The position numbers and the translations under genes were made by a program. Below are positions 38,101-46,892 of a stretch of DNA of 64,000 nt, one piece after another (within the stretch, counting starts at the first letter, position 1; each line of letters opens with the position of its first letter). The DNA comes from Odiellus spinosus (lineage: Eukaryota; Arthropoda; Arachnida; Opiliones; Phalangiidae), in the NCBI GenBank assembly GCA_963920705.1, contig OY987236.1, positions 7,550,190-7,614,189 on the forward strand, in the 5' to 3' direction. The notes beneath the pieces are model-generated. The model saw only the letters and a list, made by a program, of their open reading frames with translations. It searched no databases and had not been told where the DNA came from.

Positions 38101-41100
38101 GCCCAGACGGAAGAGAACGAGAAGATGCTGAAGGAGACTTTGCAAATCGAGAGGAAAGGAGCCGATGGCTGGAAGGTCAGCGATTTGGTCAAAGAACTTA
38201 TGGAGGCCGAAACCCGGGAAAATGTCTTAAAAGGTACGTCCGATAATTTTTACTTGATTTTTTTTCGGAGGTGTCCGCGAATTAAGCAGTAAAGTTCGAG
38301 TTTTGCTTAATAAGGGAATCAGCAGCACCATGCCTTTAGCTGTATTAATTCGAATAAAAAGCGTGAGCCGATTGTAATGTTTGAATTAGTTGAACTGGAA
38401 ATCCGGAAATTACCTTTAACATTTGTATATAGGGAACAGAACGTGTAAATATGTTGGAGATCCGGAAGTTGGGTATATAATGGTTTTGTGAAAGAGTGAA
38501 TATTTATGATTAAATAACGCGTCCTTAAAGGAATGGTTCACCCATAAAGTTTTTTTGCCTCTAAGGGTCAATAGCACTCTTGGCAACAGAAATTTATAAC
38601 TCAAAATTAATTTTTAATAATAATAATAATTTTATAGTTAAAAATAAATTTAGTATGGACGTGGCCCTTTCGCCCCTAATTCTAAACTTCACTGTCGTGC
38701 TTGGCCAGGCTAGCAATCTGATAGGCCAATAGAAATAACTTATAAACCAATGAAATGAGACTCCGAGGGGAGAGAGTCTGAGACAGTAAAGTCTAGAATC
38801 CTTCGTTTTTTAATCGGTGTTGTTTTAAAGAAAGTTCAAAATGCCAAGTTGTATTATAAAAGAATGCAAAAATTTTAGTTCTCGGTTTGGACTAAGTTTT
38901 TATACGGTACACTGGTTCAACTTCAAACGGATCTATTCGCGGCATGACGATACTCTCCGAGAGTCCGAATCGCCGACGAAGTTAGGCCTAGGCTACGGCT
39001 TACCGGGGTTAGATGCTCCTTCAGTCGGCGTCCCGTTCGTTAGACTGGCGAGCACTGCCGTTATAACCTGTCGTCGATTTAACGTTCAAGCGCGTAGTAG
39101 TCAACTTTACCATTGAGTAAAAGCTGAGCCAAGTTACTTTGGCCAATCAGATTATTGCCGAAATAAAAACCTTGAAGTGACGTATCGAATGCGCTCTTGC
39201 TTTACAGGAAAGCTTCATACGGGCGCCTATGTGCCCTCAATGTAATTTGTTTTAATTGTTTATTTAAAAATATACTTAATTTTAAATGTTTTTAAAACTT
39301 GAAAAATTGGTTTTGAGTTTAACTAAAGGGTTTGCAGCAAAAATATTTTAACACCGCACCATTCCTTTAAACCTATAGCATAGCTGGTATTGTAAGGTTT
39401 CATTTTTCACAAAATATGTGTAACAGATCACGCCGACGAAATTGAAACTTCTCTTAAAAGTTTATCGCAAAAAGCCAAGGAGTTGGAACGAACAAATCGA
39501 CAATTACGAGACGAATTGCGCGAACACGACGAACTCCTCGCTAGCTTAAACGCTTTCAAAGAGAAGTTGGAAGCGGCCAAGGAAGAAATCGCCAGACTTA
39601 AACAGTCGGAATCCGCTCTAAAGGTATTCTTACCGCTCTATTTTATATATATTTATTCTGACAGGAGCGGTTTTTTATTTTTTTTTTTGGCCAAGTCATT
39701 CCAAAGTTTTTAAGCACCTTTTTCTTTTCTCTAAATAATCATAGGAAACTTTGAGGCAAGCCGATTCGATTCTGGTGCAAAGGGAAGTGGGGCTGCTGTC
39801 AAAAGTCGACGAGTTGGAAAAAGAAAAGAAGGAAATGAACGAAATTTTGGAACAACTTAGGTCAGAGGTCAAAATTTTGAATGAGAAATTGGAAACTACA
39901 CAGTTTGAGAAAAGCGTTTTGGAAAGATCGGCTGCTGAATACAGAAATCCCAGCCAGTTGCAACAAAGGGTCTCGGAGTTGGAGGCCGTCGAGTCCGATT
40001 TGAGATTGGAGGTTCTTATAAACTTTTTAGTCTTAGATCTTTGTCTTGTTTTGATACATTAGGCTTAATGATACCAATTTTAAATGTATTCAAAGTCGCT
40101 TTGAATATAAGTTTAAAGTTTTACCATTCATAATTATTTATTTAACCCCACGTGTGGTTCATGATTTTAAAATATGTTGCTACTCTTTCTGGTCAGGGAT
40201 TGGCTATGGAATGTCACGTGATATCTTACTTTTATGGTACGAGATTTTGTGCCTAACTTCTCGGAGTTTCGTGAAATTCCGTCACCAGCCAGCCACATGT
40301 CGCGTAATTTTATTCATTTTACTACGTGGCCTCCAAAAATGATAAATACTGAACTTAATTTTCAATACCTCATATATTTTAATATTCTATCGAGAATAAG
40401 ATGTAAAATGTACCTTTACAGGTAATAATTATCAACCGTAGGTAGCCTATTAAATCTTTCAAGATAAATATTTAATTATTAATAGCCAAGGCTTATCTTT
40501 AAATATTGACATAGCAAATGATAGCCTAAGGAGCAACTACATTTTTATCATTTTATGAGACATTTCTGATTAGAAATATCTCCTTCTGTTATCACTTAGG
40601 GGGGAACCCTTCCAGTCTGTTTTTAGACAATTGTAAATAATCAAAACCTGTTGTCATTAAAGTTATAACTCATTTTATCTTTCATGTAAAACAGGTGACT
40701 AGATTACGTCAGTGCTTGTCAGCTTCAAACGCTCATCTTAGTGACTTGGAAAGTGTGAAACGCAATCAAGACTCTATCATTCAATCCTTAGAGGAGGAGA
40801 AAAGTATATCCCTTAGAAAATTGGAGGAACAAACGAAATTAATAGCGACCCAAACGAGCAATATCAAAGTTGAGAGTTCTGTCATGAGTGTCAGGCACAT
40901 TAAGGAATGCCAAGAACAAATGGAAAACCAACAAACGGCCCAAGCTTTCCTATTACAAAGGGTCGCCCAATTGGAAAATGCCCTTAAATATCATCAAGCT
41001 CGATTACTATCCAGTACTTCCGAAACTAAAATGGATTCAAACGAGGAAGAGGTAGAATCTACCGTAGATATTGAACCAGTTCTCTCTCCCCTCGAAATTC

Positions 41101-42129
41101 CAGCAACTCCTACGCCTATGGAGGAGGAAGAGGATGTTTTTAGCGCTGGTATCGAGGAAAGAATTAAACTGGAAGAGTGCGTTAGTCGTGCTATGGAAGC
41201 TATGGAACGAGATCTTAAACATAATCAAAATCTACCGAACCATCGCCTTTCCATTTCGGGCATTAACTCAGTCAATGAAGCTGGTTTAACATCGCCAAAC
41301 TCTCCTAGTACTTCGGGTTGCGAATCCGACGCTGGGTCTGAGTGTTGTCGTTCAAACGGCGAAGAAGGTTGGGAAAGCGATCATTCCGAAAACTTCCCCA
41401 GCCCAACTACTCGTTCCAAAATGTTAAACCTCCCTAGAAAACATGTTGTTAAATCCAAGGAACTTCCAATTCCTGTGGTAAGTTTATTCGGATTTAATTT
41501 TTACCATTCATTTAAATTAATTGGCTAATTTTATTTAGAAAACTAGAGTCATTTACCCGACTTTTTCCAAAACTGCGGTTCAAGAAGAAGCCATTTTACT
41601 TACAGGACATTCCCAAGTAAGTTTATAACCCTAGTTAATTATTTAACATTTTAATTCTAATATATACTAATTTGTGAACTCTCAGAATGAAACGAATACG
41701 GCTCCTAGCAGAATTGTATTCGGTGATAATCCAGAACCTCCGAATGATTTCCAAATCCTGAGACATGTTGGAAAAGATAGCTTATTAGTCGGTTGGACTC
41801 CGCCAGTGAAATTTTCTCGAGTCCAATGCTATCAGGTATTTTTTCTAAAAAGAATCCTTTTCCAACTTAAAATTTCTTTTCACTAAATTATATTGTTATC
41901 GCTATAGATCTTCGTGAATGATCAGCTTCATCAGCACGTACGCAGCCCAGATAGGACCAAAGCCCTTCTCCACAAATTAGATTTGGCTACGAGGAGTGAA
42001 CCATTCTTTATCTCTATCCAGACGGTTTCTTTAGACGGGCGACTCTCGAGGCCTGCCACTGTCCAATACGATCCCTTGACTTTCATCCCCACACCCGAAA
42101 AAGAAACCGTTGCGGATGTCAAGGTTTAA
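26110..42129 (+). CDS. Long coiled-coil protein with C-terminal FN3-like domain
   Basis: Eighteen exons join in frame: 26110-26202, 26597-26713, 26841-26945, 27572-27685, 27856-27918, 28558-28650, 32384-32542, 33285-33329, 33473-33634, 34569-34628, 35403-37806, 37877-38233, 39427-39623, 39745-40011, 40695-41477, 41539-41616, 41686-41835, 41908-42129. Together they encode about 1822 residues. The first listed exon begins with an acceptor, so the true start is upstream. An N-terminal basic part and a proline-rich patch (PIPPTPPPRRIP) are followed by very long Glu/Lys/Leu heptad coiled coil, mainly from the 2.4-kb exon 11 onward. After an acidic, serine-rich linker, the last two exons encode a roughly 90-residue FN3-like fold (SLLVGWTPP, later PFFISIQTVSLDG). 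The order recalls arthropod quick-to-court-type proteins or the FN3 modules of RIM-binding proteins, but I cannot fix the family. The donor of exon 14 (GAG|GTTCTT) is weak. Confidence 0.85.
26253..26372 (+). repeat. Dispersed repeat pair, copy 2
   Basis: Lies in intron 1 of the coiled-coil gene. Shares ordered blocks with 14724-14835, ending in TTTCTCGAAACTGCTTCGGG + AACTA. It is more deleted than copy 1. Confidence 0.75.
28026..28090 (+). repeat. Dispersed repeat family (CCGCCTCAGCTT), copy 3
   Basis: TTGTGTATTATTCAGCCTCA followed by GTTCTCGAACAA. Intronic copy parallel to 3261 and 9236. Confidence 0.6.
28224..28506. mobile_element. TTAA-flanked MITE, compact copy
   Basis: TTAA at both ends (28224-28227, 28503-28506) encloses inverted ends AGGGAGAATGCAAC / GTTGCATTCTCCCT. 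A second inner inverted pair (TAGGCTTAGCTGGATTCATG...CCTGAATTTC and GAAATTCAGGATCTCAATGA) makes it a double foldback of 275 bp. TTAA target choice is typical of piggyBac-like and Kolobok-like transposases; none is encoded here. Sits in intron 5 of the coiled-coil gene. Confidence 0.85.
29205..29636. mobile_element. 418-bp MITE with 41-bp TIRs and 7-bp TSD
   Basis: TIRs at 29212-29252 and 29589-29629 begin CAGAGGTATATAATAAC and match at 39 of 41 positions. The target duplication GTATGAC is at 29205-29211 and 29630-29636. Noncoding interior. Lies in intron 6 of the coiled-coil gene. Confidence 0.92.
30690..31000 (+). repeat. Degenerate repeats of roughly 100-140 bp
   Basis: Three related blocks (from about 30691, 30832 and 30931) share CGAC.CTTG.T.CCA.AGACCA, and two continue GATATAATT. 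They are heavily diverged and lie in intron 6. Confidence 0.4.
35026..35356. mobile_element. 317-bp MITE with 31-bp TIRs and 7-bp TSD
   Basis: Perfect 31-bp TIRs at 35033-35063 and 35319-35349 begin CAGAAATAGATGAACCGAAA. The target duplication GCCCTAT lies at 35026-35032 and 35350-35356. The right end is only 53 bp before exon 11 of the coiled-coil gene (35403), close to its polypyrimidine tract and branch site. Confidence 0.93.
38525..39370. mobile_element. TIR element in intron 12, TTAA flanks
   Basis: TTAAAGGAATGGT (38525-38537) is repeated exactly inverted as ACCATTCCTTTAA (39358-39370). Read as TTAA duplications, the element is 838 bp (38529-39366). The interior is GC-richer than the intron, has CCAAT-like motifs, and holds an open frame at 38841-39116 with a THAP-like start. 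The ends do not look like the AGGGAGAATGC family, so it is probably a separate family. Confidence 0.6.
38841..39116 (+). pseudogene. THAP-like N-terminal fragment inside a TIR element
   Basis: The 91-codon frame begins MPSCIIKECKN and continues with SFYTVHWFNF. An MPxC start with a second cysteine five residues later, then an aromatic S-F stretch, is how many THAP zinc fingers begin, and THAP domains are common in P-type transposases. The later tryptophan, Cys-x2-His and AVPTIF parts of a full THAP are not readable, and the C-terminal half looks like untranslated sequence. If real, it is a truncated first exon or a broken transposase start. It could equally be chance. Confidence 0.3.
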
Positions 42130-42707
42130 AAATATACATGAGGTAAATTATTAATTAATAAGTTCCGTCTTGCTTTTGGTACCCTATTTTTTCATATAGA
42201 GCGTAGAGTTTTCCCAACGTATAGATAGTTTTTGTTAACAGTATTGTGTTGTTTTTTTTCAAAGGTTTTTATTAAACTAAACCATCGAGATTTTACTCTT
42301 GATTCATGAAAGAAGCCAACATCTACCCAAAGACTTAAAATTTTTTGTACAAAATGTACAGAAAAAGAAACGTAACCACAAAAGTGCCTACAAAAAATAT
42401 GTATCTTAATTTTATATAAATTTTACGAAACTGAAACTCTTAAGAGTTAATGCAAAATTTTGCGACCGTAAAGTTTTAAAAAATAATGGTAGAATTAAAG
42501 AATATTAGTTTTTTTATGACTGACCTAAAATGTAGCAAACTATTAGTGGTTTAGGTGTTTTTAATAACCATAAAAAGCTACTATATTTATATTAGATCGA
42601 AAACTTTCAAAAAAGTAGCTTTTTAAAATAAGTTTAGATTAAAAAAATGTTTGCAGTGGTTTAAGTTAGGCGAAACACATTTTAAAAAATTCAATTCTGG
42701 TTCAGTG

Positions 42708-42713
42708 TTTATT
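42708..42713 (-). terminator. Poly(A) signal for THOC3
   Basis: AATAAA on the minus strand, 165 bp past the THOC3 stop codon. Confidence 0.5.
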
Positions 42714-42812
42714 TTATTTTTCCCTTTTTTTAGAGGTGGATTCTTAGAAAATGTTAATTATAGTTATTAATTAACGAGCGCCGTTGAGAATGAAATGTTC
42801 GTAAACCAGAAA

Positions 42813-42818
42813 AATAAA
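42813..42818 (+). terminator. Poly(A) signal for the coiled-coil gene
   Basis: AATAAA within an A-rich run, 684 bp past the stop codon. I saw no nearer canonical signal. Confidence 0.4.
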
Positions 42819-42877
42819 AAAAAAGTAATATCAGAAAATATAAGTTTGAGGAGTGATTTTTATTATTTCTCAAGTAA

Positions 42878-44577
42878 CTAAGTATCGGAAGGTAATCCAA
42901 ATAATTTTACAGTTCCAGCATCGCGATCCCGGTTATATTTTTCCTTATCATCGCATGCAAATGCAAGAAGATATCTTTGAGGATGCCATGCTACTGTGAA
43001 TGTTGGAGAATCGCATGGAACTTCCGTCACTTTCTCGCCTAAAAAGGTGGGGTTTTAGTTTTTACTAATTTGAGTCTTGCTTTTAAATTAACTATACCGA
43101 TATTTTAAAAACCAATACCAAATATATTTTAAAGATAAAAAAACCACCTAAACTCATCCAATGAGAGTCCATTTGGAAGTCAAAAACCAATGGCTTTGGG
43201 TCTTGGTGAAACGGAGGGTTAAAATATCGGTATCAATTAAACTGCGATATCTAATTCAAATCCAAAGCTAGAAATCAATTTCGAACTTTGAAAGTAGGCT
43301 TAACATGAAATCCTTATAGTGTTTGATAGCTTTGATAACACAAGTGACTGGTGAAGTTTTCCAGCTAAAAAGTTTCAAGGGGCACCAGCCAGAGACTCGT
43401 CAATAACGTGATATCAAAACTTTCCATGAATCCCTGTTAAGCCTACTTTCCAATTGTTTTCCAGCTTCATAATAGTTTGTAATTACTAGTGGATTAGGCG
43501 TATTTATAGGATAACCAATTTTAGGGCTGCATTCTCCCTTTAAACGTTTCCAGGGTTATGAGCTTACCAGTTTCTACATCAGCAATATCAATTAGTAAAT
43601 CTTCGGAAGCTGAAGCTAGAAGTCTTCCATCATGACTGAAACTAATCGTTCGAACTGGCCATTCTAGTCTAGAAAACGTTCGAACGCAAACTAGTTCTCG
43701 AACATCCCATAAACTAACCAAAGCATCAACGCTTCCAATGGCAAAATATTTTCCAGTAGGATCAAATTCTATGCAAATGCAATTAGCCGGATGCGCGTTG
43801 AGAACGTGTTGAACTTGTAGTTCAGGATAGCTTGAAATTGGGGATTTCAATCTTTAAAATCAAATATTTTTAAAATTACCGTGGCTTTCGCTTACCTTAG
43901 GATATGAATGCATCCTTGTCCATTAGTTAAAAAGAATAGGTTGTTTGGATTATTCCACGAGATTTCGTTAACTTCAAATTTAAAATGTTGATCAGCTTTA
44001 ACTTTGTTAGTTTTGACATCGATAAATGATACTAAATCCTCCTTATTGCCAACGGCTATAGTTTGTCCGTCGGGTGACCAGGATATATTTATATTTTCAC
44101 CTGTTTATTAATTTTGAAATTAATTGGTGAAGGGTTTAAACTTAAGAGCATATAGTAACCTTTAGTTGTTACAGTTGCGGTACATTTTTGAGATCTAGCA
44201 TCCCATATTCGTACGGTTTTATCCAAACTAGCTGTAGCTAATAGATCAGGGTTTGAAGGATGCCAACATAATTGATCTACACTATCACCGTGTCCTCGAA
44301 ATGTGTTTTCTTTGGTCTAAATATGGATGGAGGAGATTCTTATTTTTGACTACTACGAAACCACGTCTCCCGCTGTAATTTAAAAACATTCTCTCACCAG
44401 GCGGTCTCTCTCCAACGCAAAAATACTGACGGTTTGATCGAAACTACCCGATGCTAAACGCCGACCGTCGCAATTCCAATCGACAGAATGGACTTTGGAG
44501 GAATGAGCTTGGATATCTTTTATGCGGGAATTACTTTGAAAGTAAGTCTTCGTCGTTTCGCAAAATGTTGATCCCAT
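42878..44577 (-). CDS. THOC3: THO complex subunit 3 (THOC3/Tex1)
   Basis: WD40 protein of the THO/TREX complex, which couples transcription to mRNA packaging and export in the nucleus. Five exons join in frame (minus strand): 44577-44398, 44316-44160, 44100-43896, 43851-43568, 43038-42878. They give 328 residues, close to the family length of about 350. Successive WD repeats are readable: QAHSSKVHSVDWNCDGRRLA, FRGHGDSVDQLCWHPSNPDL ending TVRIWDARSQKCTA, NINISWSPDGQTIAVGNKED, HPANCICIEFDPTGKYFAIG ending LVSLWDVREL, and WPVRTISFSHDGRLLASASE. The C-terminal part CDSPTFTVAWHPQRYLLAFA, then GTVKLFG, is highly typical of THOC3. The start is the first ATG of the 5' exon, MGSTFCETTK. Intron 4 contains foldback/MITE sequence. 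Confidence 0.97.
43287..43548. mobile_element. Degenerate copy of the TTAA MITE family in THOC3 intron 4
   Basis: The right end ACTAGTGGATTAGGCGTATT...GGGCTGCATTCTCCC + TTTAA matches the 28224-28506 copy. An inner inverted pair (GAAAGTAGGCTTAACATGAA, 43287 on, and CATGAATCCCTGTTAAGCCT then ACTTTC, ending about 43449) shows that the foldback itself carries TAGGCTTA. The left terminus is not recognisable. Confidence 0.6.
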
Positions 44578-45104
44578 AATTACTTGAAAAAATTAGCTTT
44601 ATACGAATATATATTGCTATTTACTCTAAGCCTAACGTCAAAAACGTTCCATGGAAGTCGCCATTTGTCCTCTTAAGGACTGAGGTTGTTCGTAGATAGA
44701 TGGCGATAGTTGTTCCTCTAATTGATTGGCTGACCGTAAGCGCGCTTTATAAATAGGTCAAAAACGGTGACACGAATTTTGCTCGGGCGTAAAAATGGAA
44801 CGCGTTGAACTGGTTTTTCTTTTAAAACCAAAATAAAAAATATTAAAGTTTAAAGCGCACTCGGATATTTTAACAAAGATAAATATTTAATTTTAATATT
44901 CTAAAAGTATTTTTACCTAGAAGGAACATTTATACACACGCGATACACGTAAAATATACATAATCATCAACAAAGAGGATAGAGGGAGAACAATTTTGAT
45001 TTCTTTAAATTTTTATGGTATATAGTCATATAGGATAAAAATCTGACAAGACTGAGGAAATAGGAGGGAAAATAGGGGAGTTTTAAAATGGAATGTATCG
45101 TTTA
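44578..45104. promoter_or_regulatory. THOC3 upstream region
   Basis: The 527 bp between the THOC3 start and the stop of the next minus-strand gene must hold the THOC3 promoter and the upstream gene's 3' UTR. A strong TATA-like GCGCTTTATAAATAG near 44740-44754 faces the plus strand, where it would drive only a 13-codon frame (MERVELV...). Its function is unknown. Confidence 0.4.
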
Positions 45105-46892
45105 TTATAAATTGGAATGGGCAGTTTTAACTCGTTTCATGGCTTCTTCGTAGCTTGGAGGGATTATGGCTTCGTCGTAGCTCGGCGGTAAATCCTAAAA
45201 ATAAAAGTACGAGTTTAGCTTTTTGATTGATTCGCGTTAGTTTCGCTTAGTTACGGGTTGAAATCGCTCGGGTATAACAATCATATGATTTTGCTCGTTT
45301 AAACTATCTGGACCAGGGAATCCTATATCGTAAAAGAAATAGATCGGGAAAGTTTAGTTTACACGAATTAGGCTTAGCTAAAATAAAACCGAAACTGATC
45401 GGAGGTGGGGCATGAATTAACTCACCCGTATTATGAGATGTGACGTAATGGTTGACGTCTGATCCAAAATAGATTAATTCTTGAGGTATTTCGCATTCTG
45501 TACGCCATTGTAAGGAACGCTTTTTCCTGCGGATTGAAAATACGAACCTTAAGCCTACTTTGACCTATTTTGGAAATTACTTGACCTTTGACCTCATTAA
45601 TTGTACTATTCCCGCGCAACAGGCGCATAGCGCCAGCCCAGCTGCTAGGCATCCCATTATAATTGGCACCAAATCTCTGGTATCAAAATCTAAAGATTGA
45701 AGCAAATAAAATATAAGAAAATTCTTTATAATTAGCCTTTTCACACGGATGAACGTGTCCGAAACTTCCCGTATTCACGCGTCGTCTGCAATGTTTTTCC
45801 CACCATGTGTTTTATGGGAGAAATAAAAATATTTGAAACTGTTTACAAAAATAATTTATGCTTCCTAATTTACGAAAATAAGTTTAGACATTACGAACGC
45901 TAGATATAATGTATTTAATAGTGGTGGTAAAATCCATTGCGGACGACGCATGGGCACGGGAAGTTCCCAAAGCGCGTATCCTGTTGTCATCCCTTACCCT
46001 GATGGCGATAAGGTTAATTATAATTAATGAGATTAAAGACTTACGAGGGTTTCCGTAAATGCCAAGGCCCCCACGATCGGGGTCTATAAAAATGAAAGCA
46101 TAAGGCTTTTAGCGATTGATTATAAAATGGCGGCTTCTAAATATATTGGGCATACCTTCTATGCATTGTTTAAGTAGATTTTCCGCATACCCCTTACGAC
46201 ACCTGCAATTTGAAGGTTTAGCGTCCAAAGTATCGCTGCTTGGACAGTAAGAGTTTCGATTTGTCATGGCACATTGCTCCGAAATTTCGCAAGATTCGTG
46301 AAGATCCTTTGCTAAGAGGTGATTTAAAGGGGGATTGAAATGAAAAAAAAAAAAAAAAAAAAAAAAAAAAGGTTATTATATACTGGGCTTCTAAACTTAG
46401 TAAGGGACACAAAATCTTCGAGAATTTAGGTTATTTATGAATGCGAATCAGACTATATACAACGCATTTTTATATTATAATTCTACTTTTCACTATATGA
46501 TTAAAATATTACCTCTCAGGCAATTGTTTTTGAACCTGGCATAACCGGTGTCGCAAACGCATAATTTATGCGAACATTTGACTCCCCCTCTTATGGCAGA
46601 CGTGCAATCTTGTGTAGTGTTACAAGCTAAATCCCTCGTTAGACTCGATTCTACGTATATAATTAAGATAAAAATTACGAAATTTCGCGTAATTAATTAG
46701 GCCTGACATATTGCTAAAATGATTTCGATATCTAAACTCACGCTCTATAACAGAGGTTTTACTTTCCGTAGCGTTGGCTATTTGTCCAACAGCGAACGCC
46801 ATCATTGCCACGAAACCGAGGCTTAAGTTACCGAATCTAAAGCTAAATACCCATCTTTTCCAACCGTATCTTCTCATAGTAACTCGAGGCAA
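45105..46892 (-). CDS. Cys-rich single-pass membrane protein with two PPxY motifs
   Basis: Eight short exons join in frame (minus strand): 46892-46742, 46650-46513, 46311-46156, 46083-46045, 45689-45593, 45526-45426, 45322-45255, 45194-45105, giving 279 residues. A signal peptide ends near the hydrophobic LSLGFVAMMAFAVG and IANA. Two EB-like cysteine modules follow (about 60-95, with C...CVCDTGYARF...C, and 104-146, with C...CRCRKGYAE...C). A transmembrane helix spans about 168-191 (VPIIMGCLAAGLALCACCAG) with RKKR stop-transfer at 194-197. The roughly 85-residue tail ends in PPSYDEA and PPSYEEA (residues 253 and 262). N-glycosylation sequons lie at N40 and N61. PPxY motifs bind WW domains, commonly of NEDD4-family E3 ligases; an adaptor or traffic role is inferred. 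An alternative start is Met6. I do not recognise the family. Confidence 0.75.
45747..45981. mobile_element. Degenerate foldback in intron 4 of the PPxY gene
   Basis: The arm GGATGAACGTGTCCGAAACT...CACGCGTCGTCTGCAATG (from 45747) is inverted as CATTGCGGACGACGCATGGG...AAGCGCGTATCC (to 45981) with scattered mismatches. It is an old MITE-like insertion; no clear target duplication. Confidence 0.6.

Larger units (their letters stand above)
42130..42877. other. Convergent 3' UTR interval
   Basis: The coiled-coil gene (+) and THOC3 (-) end tail to tail 748 bp apart. A plus-strand AATAAA is at 42813-42818, and a minus-strand AATAAA reads as TTTATT at 42708-42713. If both are used, the 3' UTRs overlap. 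No gene lies here. Confidence 0.6.

Noticed and set aside
44740..44815. Plus-strand TATA-like promoter followed by a short frame starting MERVELV
   Set aside because: The frame ends after 13 codons and no donor allows a sensible extension, so no gene is called.
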